Positions 51,246 through 64,000 of a DNA stretch of 64,000 bases are shown in pieces. The position numbers and the translations under genes were made by a program. Below the pieces are notes generated by a model, which searched no databases, was not told where the DNA came from, and saw only the letters and a program-made list of their open reading frames with translations. The DNA comes from Pipra filicauda (Eukaryota; Chordata; Aves; Passeriformes; Pipridae): the NCBI RefSeq assembly GCF_003945595.2, contig NW_024104774.1:62001-126000 (forward strand), in the 5' to 3' direction. The first letter of the stretch is position 1. Every line of letters starts with the position of its first letter.

Positions 51246-53819
51246 ATTGTTTTTCGCTGAAATACAGAGCTGAGATCCCCTTGACTGTCAAGTGGCAACA
51301 GTGCCATTATATTTTTTACTCTCCAGCAAAAATGAGTTCTCGAGGCTTGGTTTATTGTTAGTTCTGCTGAACGTAAAATACTCAAATAGTTCCTTTTGGT
51401 GGCTATTGCAAACACACATACAGTCACTTTTTTTTTAATTGATGGGCAACTTGTCTCTTTCATGGAAACCTGACCCCAGTACCTTCATATTTATGTCTGG
51501 GAATGCTGGCTTTGAGCTTCTTTAGCCTGCTCTCGAGTGGACTGTATTTCCTTAAGGAGGTTTGCAGTTCAGAGACCTTTGTCTGCTTGAAACAAAACTG
51601 TTGTTGAGTTAGAAATCGCGTATTCATACAGTGGTTTTGTTTTCCCACATATCAACTTAGATATGTTTAAAGTAAGTTGAAAGTAGTCTAGTTGTATAAC
51701 TGAATTGAAAATAGCTTATAGGAATATGCTTTCTTGTGTTTTACATCATATAAATCAAGCACAGCTAAGTACTTTACAGAAGCAAATGTGGTTCCATAAA
51801 AAAAAGGAGTCCTTTTTCTCCTATTACATATCTTTATGATTTCTAGCTAGAATTATTCTCAAGAGTAATCTCTTCTAGTGTTCCCTGGTTATGGATTTTG
51901 GATAATATTTTTCCTCTTGCAAGGCTCACTTGATACTTGAGTTGATGGTTTACAGTAGTTATTTCTTGGTCTATTTTAAAAGAACTTCATCAACATCGTT
52001 GCATGTTTCCTGTAGTTTGCAGTGTAACTTATCTGCTGCCATAGCAAGCTAATCTTTGTCTTCTTGAATAACACTTTTTAATATTTTTTTGTCCCAAAAC
52101 TGGCTGTGGTTTTGGTTTTATTCGCTATTCAGTCCTGAGAGTGACATTATGCCCCTTGGTTAGAAAATATATCTTAAAATCGACAAGTGTACTATGTCAG
52201 CTCAGCTTCAACAGATCTGGATATGTGCATTCATTATGTCAGTTAATTATGACTACTCCAAAGAACACAAATTGGTAGGTAACAGTGCAAATAGTAGACT
52301 TGATTTTTCTATTTGGTTCGCTGACATTCCTTCCAGATTACTAAGATTTCCTTGTCACTTAAAAAGTGAGTGTTTTGGCAAAAGCTTTATGTAAGCAATG
52401 AAACACATGGGCAATATTTATAAAAACTGGGATATTTTGCAAGTACAACATGTTGAGAGATGTTACACAACGTTTAGCCCATAGTGCTTTTTATGAATAG
52501 GTAGTAATTTCATTCTGTGTTTGGCGATACAAAAGTGGAAATTCTTTATTTGTTACCTTGTGACTTAAAATCTGCTCAGTGATTTTGTGGTGTATTGCAG
52601 GTTGACTTCGAGTATTTTTAGAGGAGTAGGGTGTTATGCTGCCCGAGTAAAGAGGCACTTACCACGGTACTTGAGGCAAATATGCATACAAAAGCAGATG
52701 TAAATATAGACTTTAGGAGCACTGTTTATGCTGGTAAGTGCCATGTTGGGATATGCTAAATGCTTGCTATGATGCTTGCTAACATTTCCTCGTTTATTAG
52801 GAGATGTGCCCTGCCCTGAGCAGCAGACACTTAAAAATTGACCATTGGAAATATTAATTCACATCTGAGATAATTTATCTATGTGCAGTATGAGGTATTA
52901 ACTTTCTGCTACAGACCAGGTTTGGACTAACTTCCTTATTTGTTCTGTGTATAACTTTATTACTGTGTAAATACTGAAAAAGGAGTTCATAGTTGACATA
53001 ATACCAAAGAAAAAAAACTTTGACATGAACTTCTACGGAAAGGATCCAAATTGAGTGATACTGAGCAAAAATGGTAAAAAAAAATTAGTTCTGAAAACCG
53101 GATTACATTAAATCAGCTGCAGTAACATCTTGCTACTTGATCCTGTTTTTGTTTGCAAAAATACAATATTTCTTCAGCTAAAGCCTCCACACAGGAACTG
53201 GAGGCAGAAATGGGCCAAACATTAGTTCCTTACTTGTTATTGTTTGTTTTTCTAGATTTTGGCAGAAATTGTACATTCTTTGTTTTAATTTTTTGCTTCC
53301 CCACACTTGACATTTTATATCTTAAGTTTATGAGTTTCTTTCCAGTTTATTTTGCATGAACTTACTGGGTTTTGGTATTGTATCAGTTCTTCTAAGCAGG
53401 ACTTCCCTGAGTCTTGTAAGTGGAAAAGAGGAGCTTAATTCCAGACATAGTCAAGACTTCTAGATAAATGAGTTGGTAACTCAGCCTCGGTTGTCTAACC
53501 ACTAAACAATGCTTTCTTGTTTGCTTGTGGTCATTAATTTAGCTTAAGCATTTCCTGCACTGTATCACAAGGTTGTGTAAATGGAGTTTTGTAGAGTTTT
53601 CCTGGCTTATATATTTCTTGTAAACAACAGTTGTAGAAATAGCTTTGAGTCCATAAAAATACAAAGTAGCTTGCAGGGGGCGAGATACTGGTCTTTGAGA
53701 TCGTACAGGGTAGGCAGTGATTTGCTTGTGTGCGAAAAGAAAGGAAATCTTAGGACTTGAGTAACATATTTTGGGCCTGTTTGTGTGGGCAACATAACTC
53801 CAACTCTCCACTTCCTTAA

Positions 53820-54240
53820 ACGCCTCGCTCAGTTTGGTGGGGTTTGAATAAAAGGTTCACAAAGGCCGGCTTTCACATCTGGGTACACACGCTCCTAAGT
53901 GATGTTTATTTAGAGTTAGTCAGATGCCCCGTAGCAGTTTTGGGATAGGTTTGAGCAGTCAAAGCGACTACTAGAGGTTCCACCCCTCTGCGGGGTTGCT
54001 TCCTGAATACTGAAAAGTGCAAATGGAGATCACTCACTGCTGCAAGTGTAGCGGTTCAAAGGTGGTGTCGGGACTATGCAGTCCCTCGGGAGCATTTCGG
54101 CTCCCTTAAGGCAGGACCTTGTCTCTAGGAGGTGGGAATCACAAGGAATCCAATGGTTAATAAAGCTGGCTTTCTAAAGACCCATTTGTTCGGAGCCTTG
54201 GGGTGGGGGGAGCTTTGCATTTCTACACTTCTCCCACGTA
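53820..54240. promoter_or_regulatory. Intronic CpG-enriched patch 2 with hairpins
   Basis: About 13 CpG in 420 bases, again far above the local background. It holds three small perfect stem-loops: 53982-53996 (ACCCC/GGGGT), 54070-54085 (GGGACT/AGTCCC) and 54088-54105 (GGGAGC/GCTCCC), the last two only two bases apart. A CCAAT at 54150-54154 is followed directly by GGTTAAT (54155-54161), which resembles an HNF1 half-site. A regulatory role is an inference from composition. Confidence 0.3.
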
Positions 54241-57200
54241 GCCAGAATACATAGTTTGGAAACCAAGAAAAACTAACTTGAGTGTGTTGCTGTGTATGAA
54301 AACGTGGTCCAAAAATACATATGGGATTTGATGGCTGAGCTATAAAGATGGTGATAATCTTTATTCCTATAGCATGCTCATATATTTTATTTTAAGTACT
54401 GCAAAATTTACATCCTTGACTAATTTTGTTTTCCTGAGATCAGCCCAAATTTGGGAGGAGTCCCCATGTGAAGATGGCTAACAACCTAGATCAGTGCTTG
54501 AAGGTGAACGGGGCAGTTAAAACTTCTCATCCGTGTGCAGTTTTAGTGATGTGTGCTTCCAGCATGTCTGTGTTTAATTTCAGAAAGGGCTTTGGGATCT
54601 TTGAGGGACAAATCTCAATAGCATTGAGGTATTTGAATAAATATCCCTGTACATTCTGCCAGAGTTTGGTTTAGTCTTTAACCCTTAGGTGACTAACTTA
54701 AGGTCTCTTTCTGCTGACTCTGTAATACATAGCACGAGCTCAGCTTCATAATGCCTGAGCCATCCTGCATTTTTGGGAGGTATTTGTTTCCAAGGCATTC
54801 TGGAAAGCCTGGTGGATTTATAGCACCTTCAGCTGAGCAGTTCTCAATGAATTGGTTATGAATACGTGACTTTGCTGCTTGTTTGTGTAACTTGAAATTC
54901 TGCTTTTCTATGCCACCTTACACTTGGTTTGGCAAGAATACTTAAGTTTTCTGAAACAGTACTTAGGAAACTGAGTGCAGTTTGCAACTGGTTAGTTTTT
55001 TCCACAATGAAAAAAAGATTTACCTTCCTGTCGTTCAGCTCTTCATTCACTGTAAAGAAAATAATGTTGTAGGTTTTCCCTAGTATTGATGAAAAATGAA
55101 TTAGAAATAGGTGGTGAAAGAATGTAATTATTGTTTAGCTGAACTTTACCAACTTCAATGATCTGATGCCATTCAGTGAATTTTTGATAGAAGATTATTT
55201 AATTTGGAAAATAGATTGGTAATAAAAAGATGTGCTGCCAGTGTTAGTGCAGAATTTCTTGTGGAGCTGCATCTTTTTGTCCAGGAGACTTTCTCCTAGT
55301 GCCAACTCAGAGCACTGTTTTTCTGGATACATGCATTGACTATGACTCAGTCCAGTACTGTTTATATCTGTAGTGCTGACTCAGTGAAGAAGCAGGTAGG
55401 ATTTCCCAAATGGAATAACTTAGCTTAGGAGATAAAATTAATGTAATTGTTTTAATTTGTTGTTGTTTAACACTCTGAAACCAGAATGCTTTTGCTTGTC
55501 TTAAGCTAGCTGTCTTCTTTTCTGCTGAACAGTCCACAACTCTAAAGTAAAATCTAATAGATTATCCTTGACAGCTGATGCAGCCCACATCTCCTAATGT
55601 GGCATGGTTTGAGCTGGTATGGATGCTAGGCTTCTGCAATGTAAACCAGTGCAGGCTTTTATCTTACTGTAAACTGTGTCTAGAAACCCTAATTATACAA
55701 CTTGACGTCCTTTATTTGCTCTGAGTGCGTATGTTTTTATTTATATGCATGCACATAAATGGAATCATTTAATGCTTTGGCAGCTGTATATAGCAGTTGT
55801 GTTTTTTAATATGGGGACTGTTCATAAGAAAAAGATCATGTAGATGTTGAAAATATGGACATAAAACCAGCTGTGAAAATAAAACTTGTTCACCTTTACC
55901 AGAAGGGTCTAGACTTCTGTTGTGCTTTGATCTTCTTACCTAAACAATTACTTCATTTCCTTAGCTTTTTAAAAGCAGAAAGATCTTGGTGTTGTGAGTA
56001 AACTTTAGTTTGGCAAAGTAACTTATATTGCTGTGGTTTTGTGCTGATACATAATTGGATTCCTTGCCTAGCTAATAACGTATGGAAAAATGGGCGACAA
56101 ATTGGCACACACTTAGCTGTGGTGATACACAGCTCTAAACTTGATGTAGGATAAGTTTATTTCCTCTGCTTCCACCCTTTGGGGAGATCCATCCCACTCT
56201 CTCTTACACATCTGCTTTGCGACTTCCACAGGGATGTTGTTTACACAGAACTGTGTTTGTTCTTGACTGAAACAGATGAACTCCTTCCCTTCAAAGATTA
56301 TCTGTGGTGATATCTAAGAATAATCTAAACTGGGACAATTTTTTCTGTCTTTAAAGCTATGAAAGGTAGAAATTGAGATTTGCAATGTATTTCTGTAAAT
56401 TGAGTTGTGTGTTAAAATGTGATTTTTATTCTTTTCTTCCTTTTTTTTTGTTTTTAATTAGCTGAATGCTTCAGTGCCTTGCCCCAGTGCTTCTGCCTGT
56501 ACTTATTTAAATCTGCTAATATCTTATGCTTTTTTTTCTTGGCTTTTTAAACTTTTTGTCCTTTGCTATTTGTTATGTATATATTTGGATAGCTAGAAGA
56601 ACTTGTTTTCATCATATTGTAGTATGATGGGTTAAAGGAAAAAATGATGCCAAGCAGTCTGGGTGTATGGATTTGCAAGTGTGGCCGTTTTTCATATGAG
56701 GTGTTTGCAGCTGTGTAGATGTGCAGAAGCAGGAGCACAGATGCCTAGAAAAGGGTCTGCAACATGTGTCCTTTAAAAACTCTGGGGCTGTTGTTTTTTT
56801 TTATTCTGATAAAAAGACTGAAATGGAAAGAAAGTGGGTTTTGGACAGAAGAAGGGAACTGTTTGTGTTTTGTTATCCAAATATTCCAATTGCATCCAGG
56901 AAGATGGAGAGTGTGGGGTTGGTTGACTTTTGCAAAAGGAAGAGGCTTCTTAATTCCCAGTAATGTTTTTTGTCCCTGTTGAGTGTACTTCAGAATCTTG
57001 TTCAGCATGATGGGGCCAGATACACACAGTGTCTCATTACTCTTGGAAAAGGCCTCGTGGCTCAGTGTGTAACCTGCATTGCAACAGCCTTAAACTGGTT
57101 TCCTGTATAAAGCTTTGTCTTTGACTTAGTCTTGGCTTCTCTCCTGCAACTCCACATCTGTGAATGACTCATAATAAGCAGGGCCATCAGAAAAATATTG

Positions 57201-60200
57201 TGTACATTTTTATCCAAATCTGTAGGGCTTTTGTTTCTAATTTTTTTACAGCCTTGCTACATTCTTCCTTCCCCTGTAATGGATCACACAGTATCTGTAC
57301 ACACATACCTGACAACAAAAGTGGTTGTGCATTGAAAGTTGAACCCTAAACAAATGGAAAGAATATCCCCAACCATCAGCCCGCTGAGAGCAGAGCTTTT
57401 GTGGTTGGCAGGTATCCTCTGTCAGCCCCTGGGGCACTTATGAGATTATGATTTTCTTTCCTCCTGTAAACAGCAAGTTCTGTTAAATGGGTGCTCTGGC
57501 CTGGGGGCAGAGTTGGATCTGTCAGGCACTGGCAGCAATTGAGGTTCTGCCTCCTGAGGCACTCTAGGGCTTTATTTTGAGCCTTCACAGCATCCACTGA
57601 CTCAAGAAGGCAGTCCTGCTGCAGAGCTTGTTAGAAAAATGTCAACCCAAGCTTTACATCTCTTACTTCTCCTACCCTCACGTGAATGCTCTGACTGATT
57701 TCCAGGTGTGTGACAGCACAGGGAGAGCTCAGTCAGCTGTCCTGTCCCCTTTGGGGTGTTGACAGTGCTGGACTGAAGGGAAGGGGCAAAATGCTGGAGC
57801 CTCAGAGCTGGATCCTTGTCTCACTAAACACCTTCCTAGGGAACAACAGCCCCCAGATTTAGAGCAGGTGATGTGCATGGCAGCTCATGCACTAATAATG
57901 ATGGGGGAGTCAACTGAGATAGGCAAGGTGAAAGTGGGGCTGGGATGGCTGCACCCTCCCACAGTGTTTTGATCTCTTCCCTTGGGTCAGAGAGGAAGAC
58001 TACAGTAGTGGAAAACTTGGTTGCTGGCATGAATATTCATAAATTCTATTGCTGTGATGAGAAATATTTTATAACAGCAGTGGGTTGTATGGGATATTGG
58101 TGAAGTTTTCCTCCAGCTACCAGAGCTGCCCTTTTCCAGCTGTCTCCTCCAAAACTACCACTCCTTGGATCATGGGTCAGGGGATTTGATGACATCTAAG
58201 CTCTGTTTAATGAGGGAGAGTGCTCTTGCTGACTTCATGGCTGGCTGCAGGCTGCTGCTGTCAGTTCCTCACTGCAAAGGATTTGGAACAAATTAATACA
58301 ACATGAAAATTGCTTCTGGCCAGCCTATCATTTTGGCCACAGGCTTCTAAGTTTCCTGGGAAATTGAAATGCAGAAAGTCATGTTTGAAGGAAGGGACAC
58401 AATTAACTAAGTCTGTGAATAAAGTAATACAAGCTAAACCACATCATCTTTCCTTTACACTTCTCAGTAGAGGTGACACTTTTTGGATGTCAGTCTGATT
58501 CCAGTTTGCATCTTTCTGGAGAGCAGCTTGGCCATGGAGTATAGGAAGGTTGAAGTCATGGATGCTTTATTCTTATATATTTAGGTAGCAAAAATGCTTT
58601 ATGAACATAAAAAGCATAGACTCAATCTCTCCCCTTTTTGATACTGTATCCAATATATTTGCAATGATGTTTTTCCCAAAACTGGGGAAGGTATTGAGGT
58701 GAGCTACAGTGCATGAGTGTACTTAATGGGACTCATGCTAAAAACCATGGATCTTAACAAAACTGTCTCATTGTAATTGTCAGTGTTTGTTTCACTTTTT
58801 TTAAAAAAGGTGATTATAGGTAACAGAGATGCAAATTCTTTCTGCCTTAAGAGAAACTAGTAATAGGGTGTTCAACTCAGCGGCTACAATATTTAGTTAT
58901 GAGAAAGATGTGTTCATCCATTGATTAAAATGGAAGAAAAATGTTGCTTGTAATCAAAAATCCGGTGATAATAATATGGGAATTGTTTGGTGAAAAGTTA
59001 TCAAATTTAGGTCTGTTTTTAAAAGGAAACCTTAGCCCACATCAGCTAGGTTCTCTAGCTTTATATGGTACATCTAGAACTTTAAAATTTATTTAAATCT
59101 TGGTGCTAAAACAAGAAATAATTAAAGTTATGATTTTGAGTTGATGAATTCTTACTGTAATGCACCAACTGTTGTTCAGGTTTCAGAAAAATATCCAGTA
59201 CTTTTTATGAACAGCGGCCCTCTAATTGGGATGCCCTGTCTTCAATTTTTTTCTTTCTTTGAATTCTCATCTCCTTTCCCACCATGTGGCATCCGAGTAC
59301 ACTTTTGGCCTTGATATTCTCCTTTTACGGTACCAGTAAAGTGGTTATAAACCTGAAATGGAAAATTTGTGTTAGTTTGAGACACATTATGTTTTCAAGG
59401 AAATACTAAGTCAAGTTGTGCTTTGCTCGGTTTTGTTTTTCATGTTAGACTTCTATTGAATTTTTATTAGTTAAGGAATTTCCAACAAGCCTTCTGCTGA
59501 TCCCAGAAGCAGGGCCATTGATTTAATCTCTGTTGGTCATGGAAATCAAGAATTCAGAAGAACTTTTTAAAGAAAGATGTAGGATATGATCTTGGAGATA
59601 TTTTTCAACTTGAGGGGTTGTATGGCTGATAAATAGTGACTTCCAAAGAGGCTCTTTTCTCACTTGTTCATGATTGAGCAACCAAGTACTCTAAAGGAGA
59701 AGAGGTTCTGGTTTCAACCAAGGTTTTGACAGTGAAAGGTGAGAATGGGCTCTAGAAATGCCAGCTTCAAACTGAAGAAGTTGAGAAAAGCTTGGATGGA
59801 GGAACAGGAGGTTGAAAACTTCGTGTAGGAACATGGGCTGACATATCTACTATGGGAAACATCAAAGGGCCTCCAGTGCATCTGAAGGATGACGTGGGAG
59901 ACTTCCAGGAATATTTTACCCAGTTATAGAGATGGAGTGTTTGTGGCTTTAGTAGTGAACAAGTGTCAGTCTGAGGCAGCTGACAGAGCAGTTTTAATCA
60001 GGTAATACAGTGCTGACAGCTACTCAGTATTCCTGGGTTTGTTTTCAAGAGTAGCTGGCAGGAAGCAAAGCAGTCGCTTTATTATGTTTGCTAAAATCCT
60101 AAATCTTGTGCTGTGCACTCGCCTGTGCTCCATGTCACATAATTGTTCTGTGGTTGTGTGGATTAGCTAAACCCATGTGTGCCTTTGAAAGGAGGGATTT

Positions 60201-63200
60201 CTAACAAGGAAAATGGGGCTCCCAAAGCAACCCCAGCTTCACAGCCCGCGTTCAAGCTGTGACTTGTCTCTAAAAATGAATAAACAAACAGACGTTCTCT
60301 ATGCAGAGCCTTGGCAGACAGCTTTTTCCCTAGAGATAGATTTGTTTTGCAAAAGTAGAAAAATGTGTTAGTTATCTAAAATTTACAGTTGTTATGTGTT
60401 AGGTTATTGGTTCTAGATAGACTTTTATAGTTATGCAACTCTAAAAATATTGGTGATGGAGTGGACAAGGCAAGTAGCCTTCTGGATAACACAATGTTTT
60501 TTTCTTTTTTCCTTTTTTCTTTTTTTTTTTCCCCTTATGCCATTAGTCACCAAATCTGTCAGTTCATGCTAATACTACAAGCAAATCTCTAGGAATATTT
60601 GTTCAAAATCAACGTCTTTTTGGTTTTTTTTTCTTACATTCTTTTTTGACAACTTAGGCAGAGGTAGTGAAAGAGAGCCCAGTTTATTTTAAGTTTTCCC
60701 TTTTTCTCTGTGTTGCTGTTCTCTTTATTCATCACAAAAGATGGATGGGTGAAACTTCATGAGTTTTAGTTGTGTAATTGGTTTGAATCATTTGCCAACA
60801 ATCTTAATTTTTAATATCAACAATTTAGTTTTAATACAGTATGCAGGGGAATAAGAGGCTATTGAAAAGTAAATACTCTAATAAGTGAATGTGCCTGATA
60901 ATGTGGTGCTCGTGATTCTGTATTGTAGAGTAAATCTGGCCTTCAGGGCAGGATGAAGAAAAGGGATGTCTTACCTGTCTGTGCTTACAAGCACATTCAA
61001 ATGACCTAGGCCTTGACCAAGAAAACCTCATCCAGCTTAGAAAGTAGCCCAAAAAGAGGCCGGAGACACTGGACTTTCAAAAGCAGGGTAAAAGTATCCT
61101 GTGCTCAGTCTGCTTTTTTCCCAGCACCGTTTTGTCTGCCAGAAGTTACAGCACATCTGGCCTCTCTATGGATAACTCAGCAGTTGGATATTGAGTTCTT
61201 CCTAACAGGAGATAGAGTGGAACCCACCCAAAAATGTCCAGATATTAAACAGTCTATTGTTGTTTACCAAGCATGCTGAAATTCTTCCAATTCTTCTTTG
61301 GCTGCTCTACGAAGAGCAAAAATGCTCCCTTATAAACGTTGTAAGTTCATTTCATGGGTATGTTTTTGTTTGCATTGTTTGTAAATTTTTTCCCTGACTT
61401 CTAATAAGAGGTGATGCTTATTTTCACCTTCAGCCCAGGAGTCTTTTTGTCACAGAGTATGTAGACATTGGATAGTTTCGGTAATATTCCAGACCCCATG
61501 TAGCTCCTGGCCTTCTCATTAGTGTTTGTCATCATGCTGTGTGAACAGGTATGTTTTGCCACTTCTCTTGGTTGTTGAATGTTCTGATAACTCCTCAAGA
61601 ATCTTGGAGTTGGTCTCCCTTTGCTCAGCCCCCTTTCCTGACCCCTCCAGTTGACTCTGACCTGTCTGTGGTGAACATCCTCAAAACATAAAGGTTGCTC
61701 TTTGTATGAGTTTAAGAAAGTCTTAATGTCTGTGTTTCTTTCATTGTCTCTGAAAAACTTGGACATATCTATGAAGCTACACAAGACCCTGAAATACTGA
61801 GATTACTATGTGTTATGGTTACTTAATGAAGTTTACTATAATCAGTAGTAAAGTCAAAAGAATAGGTAATCTTATTGAAAAGCCAATTATTAGCCTTGAA
61901 TTCTATTTTTCATGCAGACTTCTTGTTTGTTTGGGCCCTGTTACTTCTCTTGCCAGACCTGTTCATTTTAGCTGAGCTGTCTGACTTCTTAGTTCCTAAG
62001 CTGAAAACTGGAAGTGAGACTGGCTTTGCAGTTACAAGAAAAATGGAAAATCATTTTGTTTGGATTTCAGCAAATTCAATTTAAGGTCAGATTTTTTTTT
62101 TTCTCTTTAACAATGTATGCTCTATCTTTTTATTCCTAAAGGCATATTTTCAGCAATTTGGTTTAACTCTGTGGTCGTGGGGGTGGAATTCTTTATCTTG
62201 GCTTGATATAAGCAAGCTTTCAGAGTATGTGTGGGATAGTGTCTGCCTTCGTGCACAGGAAAACATAATCTTTTTGTCAGGTGGTTTCTGCTTCAATGAA
62301 AGAAGTTTTTGGTTGTGTTTCTTTGTGTCTAATAACAGCTTGGTAACTTTGAAGAGAGAGCTCAGGTTTTTGATAAGAATAACTGTCCATTTAATTTACA
62401 AATTAATACTAAATAAAAATCAACCTGGTTGCATAGCTGGTGTGTTTTCGTGGCAGTTTCAGAAAAAGATCAAGCCTAATTAACATGAGGACAGTGTTGA
62501 CATAAGTGTTATGAATTCTTTCTCATTCAGTGGACAGGAAAAGTAAATTGAGTACTTACCTTCAGGTATATTATTCTAGAGTTTCTTGCTAAAATTAAAA
62601 TAATATCTCTTTATCTGTCCTGTTAAAGGGTATTTTGATGCAAGGAACAATTTTGTTTCATTGTAGCTGAGACCTGAAAAGCAGAGCATCCTTTTTTTTG
62701 TTCTCTTTTAAAAATGTGGTCTTTCAATGCACACAGAGGAGGAAGTTTTGACACTAAATCAACATAACCAACAAATATTATATTGAGCTTTGCATAACAG
62801 GAGTTTGGAAAATAAGACACAAAGCTGATGTGTGAGATCAACAAAGTAATGATAATACACTGATTAAGTCAAGTCCCTAAATGAATTTTGGGTTCAGTTC
62901 ATGTAAAATATGATCTGTATTGTAATAGTTTTTTAAATTATAAAATAACATTTGAACTGAAAGTTCAAATTCATTTTCCATGTGAACTTAGAAGAAATTA
63001 CAATTGGGCTTTTTTATGACTTGGTGATTAAGTAGACAAATGGTGTACTTCATGGGTACCATAACAGTCAACACCTGTTTCAACTGTTTCATATTTGTAT
63101 TGGATGGAACCTCAGCAATCCAATATGTCTTGAAAAGCAAAAACCTCATATAAAATATTTCATGGTATGGAAGAAATTATAATAAACAGAGTATAGCTTA

Positions 63201-64000
63201 AAATATAAAATGCTTATTATGCACATTTACATAGGTTTCATCTGGATTTCTGAAAGCAATGTTACAATTTTGTGTAAAAGTAATCTCAGTTTTTGTGAAG
63301 GTTGGTTAAGTAATTATTCAATACCATGAAATAAATACTGTCTCTAAGAAAGCAATATTTCCTGAATTGCAGAGGTTGGCAGAAATGAATCAATTTGCCA
63401 GTCAGAAGTCAAGTACACTCGCGTTAATTAATGTTTGGTCTGTGGTTTCTTTCAAATCTGGTTTGGGGACAGGGACCACTGGCAGAAGGGTGGAGTGGTC
63501 TCCTAAGGCAGGTAACCAGGCATGGCTTTCCAGGGCTCCTGTGGGAACCTTGTCAAAGCACTGATACCTTCCTGTTTCTCATTAGAGTCTCTGAGCAGTT
63601 GTCCTTGTGCACATTTGTTTGAGTTCAGGGAGTACTTCCATTGACTTGGTAGTGCTTTTGCTGTAGAATGAGCTGTTAGAAAGTTAACTGCTCTTCTCTG
63701 ATTTTTTTGCCTCTTGTTTATGGTCCCTGGTCCTGCAGGCAGATGAGCCTGTGGTTCTGGAGAAGACTTAACAAAAAACATGACTTCATCTGTTGCTTCC
63801 GAATTTGTGGTTGCCTGAGCACCTTCAGCTGCCAGAGCTGCCAGTTGAGGGACCCCAAAGACCTCCACCCCTCTGCCCTTCCCAGCTCAGTAAGATGGGG
63901 GGCTCTTCCAGTAAATGCTATTTTTTCTGCCAAATATGAAGCTAGACCTGGTGGCTGCACAGGAAGCTCTGCCATCACATGAAGGAGAGCAGCAAGGGCT

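Larger units (their letters stand above)
44598..64000 (+). other. BICC1 intron 1, remainder to the window edge
   Basis: No exon of BICC1 or of any other gene is recognised, and all open frames are short and family-less. Two CpG-enriched patches stand out (about 46530-46810 and 53820-54215). Low complexity: a GGT repeat at 51227-51245 and a T-rich stretch at 60497-60532. A sampled block at 45241-45540 has T 109, A 86, G 65, C 40. The intron is therefore at least 29.6 kb long from the donor at 34386. Confidence 0.85.

Noticed and set aside
44598..64000. Search for BICC1 exon 2 and for genes nested in intron 1
   Set aside because: No frame encodes the expected sequence leading into KH1 and no other protein family was recognised, so no nested gene is reported.
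1..64000. tRNA, rRNA, CRISPR arrays and endogenous retrovirus copies
   Set aside because: I saw no tRNA B-box in a convincing cloverleaf, no rRNA sequence, no regularly spaced repeat array and no retroviral coding remnants or paired LTRs. Weak or highly diverged copies could be missed by eye.

Overview
This is a window of vertebrate nuclear DNA, almost certainly from a bird. Genes are split by GT-AG introns, there is one strong CpG island, most of the rest is AT-rich non-coding sequence, and the recognisable mobile elements are CR1 retrotransposon copies, the dominant interspersed repeat of birds. No bacterial, phage, plasmid, CRISPR or operon-like structure is present. I cannot fix the species from the sequence alone.

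Two genes can be supported, both on the + strand. The first, at about 4.39-9.24 kb, is a complete three-coding-exon gene for a 557-residue secreted protein of the NDNF (neuron-derived neurotrophic factor) family. It is best read as the NDNF-like paralogue, not NDNF itself. The second is the first coding exon of BICC1 (Bicaudal-C homologue 1, an RNA-binding KH/SAM protein) at 34184-34385, inside a CpG-island promoter at about 33.2-34.9 kb. Everything from 34386 to the end of the window is BICC1 intron 1, at least 29.6 kb long.

Layout: 1-4.38 kb is upstream sequence with no recognisable gene; 4.39-9.24 kb is the NDNF-like gene; 9.25-33.2 kb is a 24-kb intergenic region with three CR1 fragments (about 24.0-24.2 kb minus, 27.4 kb plus, 29.4-30.3 kb plus) and a GC-rich possible repeat at 27.5-27.8 kb; 33.2-34.9 kb is the BICC1 CpG island and exon 1; 34.4-64 kb is BICC1 intron 1 with one clear CR1 fragment (44.2 kb minus), a 27-bp palindrome (44.57 kb) and two local CpG-enriched patches (46.5 and 53.8-54.2 kb).

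The two genes are neighbours without any evident joint function. I did not find an undescribed biological system. The most interesting signals are the NDNF-like/BICC1 linkage, an apparent reversal of strand composition (A>T and C>G to the left, T>A and G>C to the right) around the BICC1 CpG island, a few perfect inverted repeats, and structured, CpG-enriched segments in the intron.
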